From assembly GCA_028456385.1 (NCBI GenBank), contig JALNQF010000036.1, positions 237,999 to 301,998 on the forward strand: a stretch of 64,000 nt of DNA. The letters are read 5' to 3'. This document shows positions 19,880 to 33,630 of this stretch, one piece after another. The translations under genes were made by a program, and so were the position numbers. Position 1 is the first letter of the stretch. Each line of letters opens with the position of its first letter. The DNA is from Ophiosphaerella korrae (lineage: Eukaryota > Ascomycota > Dothideomycetes > Pleosporales > Phaeosphaeriaceae). The notes under the pieces are model-generated. The model was given only the letters and a program-made list of their open reading frames with translations. It did no database searches and had not been told where the DNA came from.

Positions 19880-21245
19880 ATGGCACAGAAGACGTTCTCA
19901 TTGGCTTCGCGTGTAACTGTATGCATGCTTATTATTCCGCGAAAACAAATCATGCCCACATTGACCCCTGCAGCTGTCATCTGGCATCTCCATGCCAGCG
20001 ATTCAGATTGGCGTCTACTTGACTTCAGGTAACGAAACCTATCAGTCCGTGAAATGGGCGCTAGAGGTACATACTGTCGCTTCCAAGCCCCTGACGATCG
20101 GCTGGATACTGATGCCGACAGGTTGGGTATCGTGGGTAAAGTGCTAGACACCACGGCCTTATCAAACCATTGACCATAGTGCAACAGGGTAGACTCAGCT
20201 GAGATGTATGATAACGAGAAGGAGGCAGGCAGAGCTGTACTGGACTACTTGGAGGCAAATAACCTCAAGCGTGAAGAGATCCACTTTACCTCTAAGCTGG
20301 CATCCAACGGCTCCTACGAATCGGCTCGCAAGGCAATCAAGCGGTCAGTCAAAGAATGTGGATTGGGCCATATTGACCTATACTTATTACACTCCCCCTA
20401 TGGTGGTAAGAAGGCGCGCCTTGAGAGCTGGAGGGCGGTAGAGGATGCCATCATAGACGGTGAGGTGAGCGAATCTCCATGCGCATACCACACCTGAGAC
20501 ATACACTCACTTGGCGCCTGCTGTACTCTAGATCAAGATTGGTGGAGTTTCCAATTTCGGAACAAAGCATGTAAGTGATCTTCCTGTTTTGACTAGACTG
20601 CGTACGCTCTGCTGGGTGACAGGGCCCAGCCTAAAATACGAAGGTCGGCGTTCCATTAGAGCAAGCCCGCTAGCGAATACAAGAGATATTATTGGTACCA
20701 ATCAGAGGAGTGTGGACGTCGAGGAAGGGAGCGTGATGTGCTCAGGGACCTGGACTGACAGCAAGCAGCTTCAAGAACTCCTGGACTCCAAGCCACGTAT
20801 CTTTCCTGCGGTAAACCAGATCGAGGTCCACCCGTTCAACACGAGAAAGGACATCACTTCCTTTTGTCAGCAGCATGGAATCGTGGTCGAGGCCTATGCG
20901 CCACTTGTACGGGCTTTGAGGATGAAGCATCCAACAGTCGTATCCCTTTCCAAAAAGTATGCGTGTACGCCCGCACAATTGCTCGTGCGATGGAGCCTCC
21001 AACACGGCTTCGTCCCGCTGCCGAAGAGCGTCAAGAGAGAGCGCATCATGGAGAATTCGGAGATTGGTGGTTTTGAGATTGAGGACGGCGACATGGCGAC
21101 AATGGATCAACTGGATGAGTATCTGGTGACAGGTGAGTTATCCGTAATGTTGCCCAATGAGGTACCCCAATCAATATTTAGAAACATGTGACCAGCTGCT
21201 GACTATGAGGCTGCACAAGACTGGGATCCAACAGGCTGCGCTTAG
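19880..21245 (+). CDS. aldo/keto reductase
   Basis: Seven exons: 19880-19918, 19974-20066, 20122-20135, 20188-20464, 20532-20570, 20769-21132 and 21220-21245 (283 aa, exact multiple of three). The AKR catalytic tetrad is complete: Asp51 and Tyr56 ([10 protein letters not shown]), Lys85 (FTSKL) and His117 (YLLHSP). [17 protein letters not shown] and [11 protein letters not shown] (cofactor 2'-phosphate loop) confirm an NADPH-dependent cytosolic AKR. Without the small exons the N-terminus and half the active site would be lost, so single-frame views make this gene look truncated. Exon 3 is only 14 nt. The fifth intron (20571-20768) is unusually long, and its acceptor offers AAG/CAG alternatives three bases apart. 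The last exon restores the usual DWDPTG ending. The substrate is unknown. Confidence 0.82.
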
Positions 21246-22570
21246 CTGTGCGAGAAGAAACAAAGTGCGTGGGGGTATGGCTTGGAGTTGACGAGCCCTG
21301 GACATGGTGCTGGGATCGGATGCACGATTTTTCGTAGACCCGAGAAGTTGGTTCACAAAGCACTCCAAAATGTAGCGAGTTAATCGGGCGCACCGATGCA
21401 TAAAGGCTGGGGCTGGTGTCGCGTGCATTCAGCGTCCGGCAGCACGAATAACGTAATTGCGCGGCTCCAGCTGCAGCCAATCAGAGCCACAGGAGATCAC
21501 GTGCCTTGGAGGACCGTCTCAGACCAGTCTAGCCGAGCAGCGTCTGGCGATATTACCGTGACCACCCTTTGCTCTTGACTTTGACACTATCTAGTCGATA
21601 ATATAAAACAAATCAACTTGTACAACTCATGTGAGATGCAGCCTTCAAGGAGAGTAGCGTACAGAAGTCTATATGAATCACCTGAGCACGGCTCCAGCAG
21701 TGTGGAGCTCTTGTTGATCTATTGTGACAGCTTGGTATTAGCAAAGACCTATTGCCTTCTGTGAAAACAATCATACCCATCACGAAACTTACCGAGTATC
21801 TAGTAGAGACGAAAAGGACACGTCGACTGCGTGAGTGGGCGTCTCCCACCAGCTACGTCGCCCATCCTATCACCGGCCCAATCTGATTAGTAGCCCAATC
21901 ACTTGCTCTAGCAGGACGCGGGCAAGTATGCGACACGGTACTCTGGCCATGGAACCCGGACCTAGCAAAAGCACGCCACCATGGGCATGCCACAGAGTAA
22001 TTGCTAGGACCATGGTGGGCTGAGTAACCCACGCCGAACTCTCATGGTGGCCGACTCAAACTAGCGCCCGCGGGATCGCTCGCTCCTCCCCATGGATGAC
22101 CTCCCACTCCAGGACCGAAAACGCAAGCTACCCGCTATGCGCCGAAGTCCGGATGCCTGGACGACCCTCCAACTCCCATTCATGACGCCTGACAATTACA
22201 GCAAACACTCTAACCAAACTCGCCGCAGCCCGCGCGCCCACACGTGAATTCGCCCACGCGATGCTCCTCATTGGTTGCATTTCCTTATCAGTATCAGAGA
22301 CACCATGGTTTTGCACAGCAATAGCCTGCCGACCACTGGCAGCATTCCTTCCAAGCACAATCTCGGCCGGTGACGTTTATGAATCTTCATCCGTTTGGTT
22401 TTGTCATAACCGCGCGAACACCAGGGTCCAGCTGCTTGCAGCTCTAGATAATAGTTTCATCGGCGTCTATATATACAGCCCTTTTGTTCCTCTATCCCTC
22501 CGTTTCTGTTAGACATCTTCAACCTTTCTTCTCAATTCAACTTTTCAAGATACCCCATATTCCTGACACC
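21246..22570. other. intergenic, gdhA upstream region
   Basis: About 1.3 kb without supported genes. A CCAAT-type motif occurs near 21478 and an ATTGG near 22270. HGATAR-type sites (TTATCA near 22285-22290, AGATAA at 22446-22451) precede the TATA-like element of gdhA. Confidence 0.45.
22446..22475 (+). promoter_or_regulatory. gdhA core promoter: GATA site and TATA box
   Basis: AGATAA (22446-22451, matching HGATAR of fungal GATA factors) lies just ahead of TATATATA (22468-22475), about 100 bp before the ATG. NADP-GDH genes are known nitrogen-regulated targets of AreA-type GATA factors in Aspergillus; action here is inferred. Confidence 0.5.
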
Positions 22571-24292
<1,722 letters not shown>

Positions 24293-24883
24293 ATAGCACG
24301 CCATTGAGCGCGCGCAACAACCTCTGTAAATGATACCTCACGATAACCATTTTCCTTCGGCATGGCGTTAGGACGGATGGACACAACTTGTAAATAGATA
24401 CCACACACAGCCAGAATGACATATTCAACAAACCTCTATGCCCTCCATCAATTGCCCCCCAAAAAGCAAAGTAGATAACCCTCTCGCCTCCACATACCGG
24501 TCCTTGCGTCCTTACCCCGCCATCCTCTCCACTTATCTATCCCCAGTCGAAAAAAACAAAGTTCCCGAAACGAACAGCTCGCTTCTGTATCTGGCTAGCG
24601 CGCGGCTCGGCATGACACATGCTTTTCTTTCAGCGCGGGCGGGCGCGTCGCACACGTTACTTGATGAGTGTACCTACGCGGGGCGCGCCGCGCCGCGGTG
24701 CTTTGGCATGCGACGCGGGAGTGTACGGCCGCGGGGTGAATGAGGTGGACATGGACGGATGGGGTGCGTGTGTGTGTGTGGGCTTCGATATCGGAGCGGA
24801 TAGAGGAGGGTGGGCGAGGAGGCGGAAAATGTAGGAGATGAGAATTAGCTTGGTGGGTTTGTGACCATGTCAGGCCGGAAAAG
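24293..24883. other. convergent intergenic region
   Basis: About 590 bp between the ends of gdhA (+) and the STAND-type gene (-). It has the 3' trailers of both. A GC-rich patch with cgcgccgcgcc and a TG run lies at about 24670-24780. No gene supported. Confidence 0.45.
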
Positions 24884-26533
24884 CTAGGTTTGGGTGTTGA
24901 GGATGGTGGTCCATTCGCGGAGGAGGGCGTCGACATCGTCGTCGTTTGTTTGGGCTGGGGTTTTGGTGGTCTGGGAGGTCGCTGCGGCTGAAGATGGAGC
25001 CTTGTCTTCGTTGTCGTCTTCGTCTTCGCAGTTGAAATCAATTGGTCCAAGATTGAAGGATGTTGGTGGGCGATATGGACGGTAAGAAACAGCATTGGGC
25101 CTATAAGACGATGAAGCAGGAATAGCTACTTCTACTTCTGATGAACCAGTGATGCTTGATGGAGTCCCAGATGAGTCAATATGCTCTCTCGAGTTTCCGC
25201 TCCTTGTGTGTTTGTCACGATTTGCGGTGGTAAGAGGATTGCGAATGATGCCTCTGGCTTCATCTCGTTTCTTGGTATTTTCTATGAATTGTCGCCCCTC
25301 TTCCGACAGCTTGGTTCTGCGTGTTTGGTCCTCCAGCAGTGCCTCTTGATTCTTCTGTTCTGCCATAGTTTCCTCCGGTGTGCCAGCTTCAGAATGGCTT
25401 CCGCGTGGGTTTGCTTCTAAATAGGTCTCCCAGTCATCATCTTCCCAGTCAAGGTCAATTTGGTGATTTCCTCGTTGAAGAGATTCGATGAACTGAGCCT
25501 CATCGCTTTCGTATTCTTCGTTGGAGCGATATACCATGCAAACAGATTTTTGGTCACGCTCTCCACCTTGGTCAGGGATCGCAGGCCCACTTATGATAGT
25601 TTCTGTACGTATCGTGGTATGGGCCGATTGTTGAGCCGGAGTAAGCAGTTCTATATTTTGAGCATCTGCACTTCCTGGGCTCAGACTCTGAGATCCGCCA
25701 AGTAGGATGCGGTCCAGATGTCTGCGAGCTCGAAAATATGAGCCAGTCAGATTTTGATGGTGCTGAGAATGGTCTTCTCCTTCAACCCCATTTGTGAGGG
25801 ATTTTTGTAAGTTTTCAATGTCTTTGAGCAAATTGCCGACGTGTTGCTCGCAAATTTCGAGTGTCTTTGGATTAATTGTTGATTCTTGTCCCATAATAGA
25901 CACGGTAAGAAGTTGATTGTGAATAGGAGATTGTTCTCCTTGGGCCAACGCCGTGTCATTGTCATCGAACAGAGTATCTCCGTCACTGATACTAGAGTGC
26001 CTGAGCGAGTCCTCGTATCGTTTGACCGAATCCTTCTTTAGCTCGATGAGCTCTTGAATTTGAGCTTTTTGTCTTGCCTCCGCCTCGCGGTCGAGCTTCT
26101 TAGATGCGATCTGGTGCGCATGAGTAAGCACTTGCATGAGAAGTTGTAATGTGCTCTTCAACTTGTCGATGTGGTTTCGCAGAAGCTCGATTTTATTATC
26201 ACGGAAGGGTAGCATCAATCGACCAAAGGAGTTTTTCTTGGTCTTTTGGAGTGTGACGTCTATATTACCAAAGATAATGGAGCATTCTTTGATGGTGTCA
26301 TTTGCTGTCTTGATCGCACTCTCAGACATCAACGTTGAAGTTTCATCGTCTTTGAAAATTTAGCCCAACTCTTCGATGACAAAGCTCGTCAGTTGGATCT
26401 CTTTTGCAATATCTTTGATTCTTTTATCAGCCGATGCGATGCCGTCAGCATACTGGTATAGTGTCTGGGACAGCTTGATACCTGCTCCAGCCACCTGGAT
26501 AACCGAAGCGACGAAGCCTAAAATCTCGGCCAT
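24884..26533 (-). pseudogene. STAND N-terminal-domain protein interrupted by a stop
   Basis: From the ATG at 26533 the frame reads MAEILGFVASVIQVAGAGIKL for 57 codons, meets TAA at 26362-26360, then continues in the same frame with IFKDDETSTLMSESAIKTANDTIKECS to a stop at 24884. Removing that stop gives about 548 aa with no intron needed. Residues 1-130 match the fungal N-terminal domain found on STAND/NLR-like proteins. The rest is charged and low-complexity (DWEDDDWETYLEAN, VDALLREWTTIL) with no NACHT or NB-ARC. CAA-to-TAA would be a single C-to-T change. Alternatives are a real short 57-aa product, initiation at the downstream ATG at 26329, stop readthrough or a sequencing error. The long open remainder argues the break is recent. 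Confidence 0.65.
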
Positions 26534-26934
26534 TATGGTGTGTGGACTGTTGCATCAACCACACAATGAGGAATCGCCGCCAACGAGTTCTTGCAATACA
26601 TAGGTTGAACGAAGTGAACAGCCTCCCACTGATCTAGGTACAAATGCGGCTAGCAGCTGCGCTATCCAGATGGGATGAACAGCTCAAAAACCTGCCGTGC
26701 CACGCACTGGCGACGCAATCGAGCATCACTAAATGCACTATCCCTGTCATTCCAAAGTTTAGCAATCCAGTAGATTGGTATTTTGATTGGGCGCCACAGA
26801 CCGCGTGCGCCACAGACTTTATTATGATATCATAGGGCCCTGGCTGACAAAGGGGCCTACCTCAAGCTCATTTACGCTGCAATGGTTGTGTAATTTCCCT
26901 CATTCATACATGTCTCTCTTGTTGTACCTTTGAA
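26534..26934. other. divergent intergenic region
   Basis: About 400 bp between the STAND-type gene (-) and the proline-rich gene (+), so it should hold both promoters. No other feature seen. Confidence 0.4.
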
Positions 26935-28617
26935 ATGGAACTAGAGCAACGGCTACCTCCAAACAAGCTCCAGAAAAGGAAAAGCCGCGAGCGTCAGGAA
27001 CTTGCCATGTCCGATGGATTGAGTGGCCCCACAGCCAATACGTCGCAGCCAATGGCGCCTGCAAATAACACTTCATCGACAGACGAGAAGAAGAAGAAAT
27101 CGAAATTTCGACTATCGAATCCGTTCCATTCCAAAGAAAAGGACATTGAAAACCCTAAAAAAGACCGGTCAGAAACGACGGAGCACAATCGCAAAAGAGA
27201 TACTCTAGACACCAATGGAGACTCGGCATATGGCAGCAGTGAGCCTAGCAGCAGTGCCAATCCTAGCTTTACTCACAATTCACGGCCCATCTCTGGTGAG
27301 CAACAGTGGCAAGTGCCTCCAGCAAATTCCCAAGCGCCCACAACGGCAACTCCATCACCACAGCAAAACAGCCTTGCACCGCCCCCTGCCCATTCTTTAC
27401 AGAATCGATCAAGCCATGAGAATATATCTAGAGAGACGTATAGAGATGTGGGTACCGGTAACATAGTCACGACAACAACTACCGTAAGTGTTGAACCAAA
27501 TACTATATGTAAAATATTTTCTAACTATCCATTTCAAGACGACAACTACAACTACAAAGACCACCGGCCCAGGAGGCTCTATAACTGTAGAACAGCCTGT
27601 TAACAATAATGCATCGCAAGGAGGTGGTAGTATAACCAATACATCTGGGCCAAACCCACCATCGCCAATGCCTCCATTACCGCCCAGTCAAAACCCAGTG
27701 CCAGGCCTCACACCACAAGCTTCACATAGTGATATCATACCGCCAATGCACGCAAATCTTGACCAGCACCGATACTACGAGCCACCACAACACGCAACGA
27801 TTCCCGAAAGCGCGTGCCCTCCTATACCCCAGAAGAATAATATCAGAAACCGTTTAGAACTGGATTCTGTCTCGCCGGCAGTGCAACGGCCAAACCCTAT
27901 GGACCAGCCACCAGTCAGCCCTATTAGCCCTAGCAGTCCTTCTAACAAAGCGAACTTCTCATACCCATCACGAGCACCACCACATGGTGTGCCACGACAG
28001 GTTTCTACTGAGCAACAGGGAACTCCTCAACAGTGGGGAGAGTCTTGGAACTCTCAGCAACATGCTGGGTACGACAATCAGCCCAGCCATCCTGTACCAT
28101 TCAGGGCGGGGCATACACCTCAACCAGCACAGCAAAGTCCCGCTCATAAACAGCCTACATTGGCTAATCTTAAGGCGGTTGCACATGGTATTCATGTACG
28201 TTCAACCTATCTACTACTTTGTATAACGAAACACTAAAATTGTCTTCATAGGGAGCCGGTGAGGCCCTTAGGGGTACAATCAACAATACCATCGATCGCC
28301 GTTTTGCCGCTGCGGACTCAGGCGTCCATGCCAAAAATCAGGCTACGATTGACGCTGGTCGCTCAGAAATTGATTCACAAAATTTCGCGTATCGGCCCCG
28401 ACCGCCTGCAGCAGATGCGCCTCCGGTGCCACCCATTCCTACCCAGCAACAATATGCCAGTCCCCCTACACAGCAGCCATATACCACAACTTCGATATCC
28501 GGCTCCGATGGATATACGGGAGCGGGCAGAGGAGGAGGTAAACTGAGTGGATTTATGAAGAAAATGAAGGAAGGGCCAATGGCCTCGAACAAGAATGGTG
28601 GTGTTGGGGCACAGTAG
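26935..28617 (+). CDS. proline/serine-rich disordered fungal protein
   Basis: Exons are 26935-27483, 27539-28195 and 28252-28617 (523 aa). A start at 27007 (MSDGLSGPT) is equally plausible and would remove 24 residues. The protein is largely disordered: a basic cluster (EKKKKSKFRLSNPFHSKEKD), a Thr-rich run across the first junction (TTTTTT-TTTTTKTTGPGG), then Pro/Ser/Gln-rich sequence. The one conserved-looking block is near the C-terminus: PTLANLKAVAHGIHGAGEALRGTINNTIDRRF, an amphipathic stretch assembled across the last intron. The tail is GGGKLSGFMKKMKEGP. No enzyme motif or membrane segment. I do not recognise a named family; scaffold or membrane-associated roles would be guesses. Confidence 0.78.
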
Positions 28618-30106
28618 AATTATGAATTAGCGCATTTAGAATGAAAACCACTCAGTACTTGCATATTTGTGAAAATCGAGGAGCTCGAGAAGTGTTGGCA
28701 TATTAGTATGTCATCATCTTTTATTGACTTTAATAATCAAACACGAAGTACGTTGAGTCAGAAAGCAGTCTTACCGCTCTCTCAGTCTCATCATGCACCC
28801 CTGCATACCTCCCCATGTTACTATATTATTCAGTCCGTGAGTAATCAGTCCCTAGCAAACCAATAACCAACCCCACTACACCGTTCTAGAACGATTTTCG
28901 AAAAGACTAGGGTGCATTCCAACCGTCTTGAGACCAGCTTCGCGTTAGCCACGACTGCTTCAAAGACTCCAAGGTAGTACAATCCTATGATTCGTGCTGG
29001 TTACGAAAGCTTACGGATAATCCCATACTAAATTTCAAGCCACGAACAAGCAAATGGCATAACTTGGCTGCAGACGCCATCGAGTCGAAGAAACTCTCTC
29101 CACGATGTAGACATCCTGTCATTTTGTCGCACGGCACGGATATTTCCGAACAATATCAGAGAATGAGGACGGGTAGTCGAAGTGGTTCGTATTTGGGATG
29201 GCACTTACAAAACGCTCCAAGTCGTGAATGAGGGTGTGTCCACAATTCGCTTACTGTTGTCGACATGGGTTAGCGTTCCGGATCGTCCAAATACCGTGCT
29301 GTTCTTGCACTTCACCACTCGACACCACGAGCCCACAAACTTTCCCCATCCGCGTCGCGGGCGCGCCTCAAATGTATCGGAGAAATGAGTACCATCGATT
29401 CCAGGGTCGGGGATTCTTGCCGCCCGCAGATCGTCGCGCACATCGTCTTATTTAGAGGTGAAACATTACCCATGCACTTGCCGAGCTGTTTCAAGCATTG
29501 TCGCCCAATCACTGCGCGACAGCTACGCGCCTATCAAACCCTGCCTTAACATCTGGATGCCCGGTACTCCAGGGCTCGGATAGCCTTTTGCGGGCGGCAT
29601 CGCATGTCTAGCCACCAGTTGCTGCGTTGTTCATAGCCAGCAGACGGGGCACTATGCTCCTTTGAGGGCACGTCTCGTGTTTCAAGTCGGGTAGCACTGG
29701 CGCAAAGGTTAACGGCCGAGCAATTTGGGCCACTCGATGGTGTGGAAGTGAAGGGACTCCCGCGCGATAGGCCTTATTTGGCACTCTGGCCATGTTCGCC
29801 ACAGTGGTAGGTTGGGCTAGGCATGGGTCCAGAGTGATTTGATCCTCAGGTTCCCCTTCACTTCGGATTTTTGAACTGTACTTTCATTTTCATTCCTATT
29901 GTCGCTATTGTTGCTATTGTCGAGCAAGCACACGCTTGCCTGGCGGCCTGGGAACCCACCCACTACTTCTTAACTTCGTGAATCTGCCTTTCTGCCTCTC
30001 AATCTCTATCCTTAGCTCAACGCGCTCTTGACTGCTGTGCAGCTCAACCACATCCCTTTACCCTTTGTAGAATTCTCAACCACCCTTGACTATCTACATA
30101 TCCAAG
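28618..30106. other. intergenic region
   Basis: About 1.5 kb. Several open frames on both strands (29180-29510) overlap one another and show no motif. The last 200 bp are pyrimidine-rich, as in fungal leaders, and serve the gene at 30107. No tRNA was recognised. Confidence 0.4.
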
Positions 30107-31220
30107 ATGGCTCTTCTCTCAGCCGAACACCTGGCCGGACCGGGCTACATCATCCTCAATGTTATGCGTGGTTTGAACATCATTGCACTGGCTTCTGTCG
30201 TTGCTAGCAGCGTTGTCATGCTGGTCAAGACCTTCATTGTTTCTAAAGTAGGTCATTGAACTTTTGTGGAAATTCAGCAAGCTTACAGAGTACAGTTTTT
30301 CTTCTTCGACGCTTGCAGTCACGTTATCACAGCAATTGCTGGCTTGTTCCTGATTGTCTCAGAATGTTCGCTCTTCCGAAACTTCTTCGCGCGCAACTGG
30401 CCTCTTCTGAGTCCTGCCCATGGTTTCGTTACTCTGGGCTGCGCCATGATGGCTATTGGACTGAACCTGTTGGGCAACATGAACAAGGCAGCCACTAGTC
30501 AAGAGTCGTTGGGCTTGCCATTCTGGCGTTTGCTTCTCGCTTCAGGTATTCTAGCTATTGTCATTGGATTTTTCAACGTTGTTACCGTAAGTCTACCCAA
30601 TCATTTTGATTTCCATCTGACAGCATGCTGATAATCTCTAGAGCTTCATTTTCTGCGACAAGTCGCGCCACATTACTGCTCGAAGCGTCCGCTCACGTGG
30701 CGCCATGACACTCTCTGAAGTCGACATTGAATCTCAGTACGACCCTAAGCACAAAGCATTCACTATCAGCACGCACCACACAGGCAGCAACTCCTCCCGT
30801 ACCAATATGGGCGGCTCATCACCCATGCGCATCGGAACTCCTCCCGTTGACTGCGGCTCCCCTGTACTCGCTGCAAACAAGGAGACTGAGACAAACCAAA
30901 CCTCACAGTTCGACTTTGGCCCGATGCGTGCATTCCGTAATGCCCGTCAATCGTTCCTTCCTAGCTACCACAGCACCTCGCCCACTAAGCCCTGGACAAA
31001 CCGCCCAGCATCATCAATCTATTCAAGGACCACCTCCGGAGAGCCCCAGAAGAAGCGCTTCTGGCAGCGCAAGCAAGCCCCAGAAGGCGAGGAAATCCCA
31101 CACGTTCCAGAAATCTCCTACCCACTCAACGTCAACCCTCAATTCGCGCACCTCGTCAAGCCCAACCTCGCCCACCATCCCAGTGTCCGCAGGCCTGAAG
31201 CAGACTACGACAAGATCTAA
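30107..31220 (+). CDS. fungal four-helix membrane protein of unknown function
   Basis: Exons are 30107-30247, 30296-30586 and 30642-31220 (336 aa). Four transmembrane helices are visible: LNIIALASVVASSVVMLV, FFFFDACSHVITAIAGLFLIV, GFVTLGCAMMAIGLNLLG and FWRLLLASGILAIVIGFFNVV. The motif GNMNKAATSQESLGLPFWRL between helices 3 and 4 is what I associate with a fungus-specific DUF family (DUF7598-like). A cytosolic Ser/Pro-rich tail of about 170 residues follows, with basic clusters (KKRFWQRKQ). For the first intron the AG nearest the TTTTTC run is the only one that keeps frame with a GTAGGT donor. Function is unknown. Confidence 0.82.
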
Positions 31221-31656
31221 GTGTGGTAGTAGGCAGAGGCGAAGAACGAGTTTATATTCTAGGCGTACATGTGTAAACACTTTATGATACCACTTTCTCT
31301 ATTGTTTAACTTTTGCATATTATTTGGCAGGCATTGTTTGGCGCTGTGGCAAAAACACATGATATTCGAGCCACGCAAGGAAGCGAGAAACTGGCTACTC
31401 TCTTTTGTAACGAACAGATCACACCACGAATGGAAATCGTATTTGAAAATAGTTGGCATTTGCGCCCAAGAAGGCTTTTGTGATGTGAGATCGTGATGTA
31501 CAATGTATTTGGGTTACAGCGTTATTGCCCCACTTCTACATCCTGGATTCAAGATCAGGGTCAGTGCAATTCTCTGCCATGAAGCCAGGTACCGATTTAT
31601 GTATAATGCTCGCTTGTTCGATCACTATCTAGTCCCTCAATCGAACCACACTCTCC
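31221..31656. other. convergent intergenic region
   Basis: About 435 bp between the ends of the membrane-protein gene (+) and COA1 (-). Trailer sequence only; no gene supported. Confidence 0.4.
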
Positions 31657-32377
31657 CTACTCATCCCCCACCGGATCCTGAAACGGATCAATGGCATTCC
31701 CATTCGGATCATACAACTCCAACACCCGCCCATCCTCCATCGTCAAACTCCACTCCTGCGTATAATACAAGCCGCCCCTACCCCTCCTCCTACACCTTAG
31801 CCTGACCTCGCCCTGCCTCTTGGTCCCCTTGACCCAGAACCGGATATCGATGCGTCCATGCACCTGATTGATCTCACCGCTGATCCACGGATACTTGCTG
31901 GCAAAGTATATCTCGTCGCCGAGCTCGGCGCGGACGGCAGGGTTGGTGCGCAGCGCGTACAGCGTGGATGTGACGACGGAGGATTCTTGCTTTTGGTAGT
32001 TGAAGAACGCAGCGGTTGTGATTACTATGGCGAGGACGAATATGGGGAAGGTTTTGGCGACTTGGGGGGGGATGAGGGGTGGGATGCTGAGTATAGTTAG
32101 TGCTGAAATTGAGCTTTGGGGATTAGGTGGTGTTGTACGGTGGTAGGGCACGGTTTGGTCGTCGTTCTAGTAGTATTTCACCCTCCTTCGGCGGTGGAAT
32201 TAGGTTCTCGGGCGACCATACGCTCGTTGGGGTCTTCCATGGGACAACTGGTGGTGAAACATCGGGCGTTGGCTGTGTCGTCGATGCGCAGCGCATTGCG
32301 GGTGTTCGGCGGAGGCATTGCGCCTGTGGAGGAAGCCGTGCTCTTAGAAGAGCAGAAGTTATCCGTGGAGGAGACAT
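31657..32377 (-). CDS. COA1: cytochrome c oxidase assembly factor 1
   Basis: Exons in coding order are 32377-32139 and 32086-31657 (222 aa). Coa1 is a mitochondrial inner-membrane protein that helps early assembly of cytochrome oxidase around Cox1. The N-terminus is basic and rich in Arg/Ala/Ser (MSPPRITSALLRARLPPQ), as for a presequence. After the RPNRALPP motif comes one membrane span (FPIFVLAIVITTAAFFNYQK). The conserved intermembrane-space part is SSVVTSTLYALRTNP, LGDEIYFASKYPWISGEINQVHGRIDI and FWVKGTKRQGEVRL. The splice at the RPNRALPP codons is needed to join presequence and span. Confidence 0.88.
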
Positions 32378-32629
32378 TTCCGATATTTTATGTGAAGTTG
32401 GGTGGATTGGAGGGAGAAGCTTACGCTGACAAGATCATCCGATGTCTTGGCGATAGAGTTTGTGTGCTTTGCACACGGACGAGTTCCGGGTTTGCACTGT
32501 GTCAGCAACATTACATTGATATATACAATACCAAACGGCGACGGCATCTTCGCTTTTAAAGTCATGGTTTATTGGCATATTTAACTATATATTTGTTGAA
32601 TCTTAATTTTTCGTGGCTTAATTGTCTAC

Positions 32630-33630
32630 TTAACCACTGACGATCGTGCCACCGTTGGGATGGAGCGATTGTCCACTCATCGAACTGCTGTCGTTACTGG
32701 CCAAGAACACGAAGCACGTTGCGATTTCGCTAGGCTGCGACGGCCTGCCAATGGGTGCAGTGAACTGCTTGATAGCTTCGTCGTTCATAGTAGCCGGAAT
32801 GAGTGGTGTCCATACAGGGCCAGGGCAAACAGCATTGACTCGAATACCCTTTGAAACGTACTGGTTGGACAAACCACGTGTGAATGCAACAATAGCGCCC
32901 TTGGTCGATGTATAGTCTAAAAGGTCGGGGCGGCCAATATATGCATTGACGGATGCGTTGTTGATTATTGTTGACCCCTTCTTCATGTGTGGGAGGGTAT
33001 ATTTCGAGAGGTAAAAGAATGGGTGGATATTGGTATTGAAGGTGTGCACCCATTGATCCCTAAAACAGTTAGTGTCATGATTCGCCCTTGATCCTCAATG
33101 ATGGCAGAACTTACTCGTCTAGGTCTTTGATATCTTCAACCATCATCTGGTACGCGTGGTTGTTCACCAAGATATCAATACCACCCATCTGCTTAACAGC
33201 TTCCTCAACCACCTTCTTGCAGTTCTCACGGTCTTTCAGGTCTGTTGCATACGTGTAGCACTTCTGGCCCTTCTCTTCAACCAACTTCATGGTTTCTTCC
33301 GCGTCATCTTCTTCTTCAGGCAAGTACGCAATGAAATTGTCTGCACCCTCCATTGCGTAGAGGACAGCAACTGAGCGGCCAATTCCAGAGTCTCCTCCAG
33401 TGATCAGAGCCTTCTTCCCCTTGAGTTTGCCAGCAGCTTTATAAAGTTCGCGGCCACCATCGGCAGTGGGGAGATGGTCGACTTGGGGAGGCGGATCCAT
33501 GACAGTTTGCCATCCTGGAACCTTTTGGCGCTGAACTTCTGGCTGATGGCCTATACAAAGCGTTAACCTATATTCATATATTCACATGGAGAAGCCAACC
33601 TTGCTCGAACTGGCCCTTCGTAGACGACAT
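32630..33630 (-). CDS. NADP(H)-type short-chain dehydrogenase/reductase
   Basis: Exons in coding order are 33630-33600, 33550-33115 and 33059-32630 (298 aa). Classical SDR marks are a cofactor loop TGGDSGIG (residues 61-68), the NNHA structural motif (a variant of NNAG), the catalytic Ser in IINNASVN, YTSTKG for Tyr/Lys and the CPGPVWTPL segment after it. The roughly 50-residue N-terminal arm (PEVQRQKVPGWQTVMDPPP) is typical of the extended family that includes bacterial YghA-like oxidoreductases and glucose/ribitol-type dehydrogenases. The product ends PNGGTIVSG, as in many SDRs. The substrate is unknown. The first exon codes for ten residues only. Confidence 0.88.
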
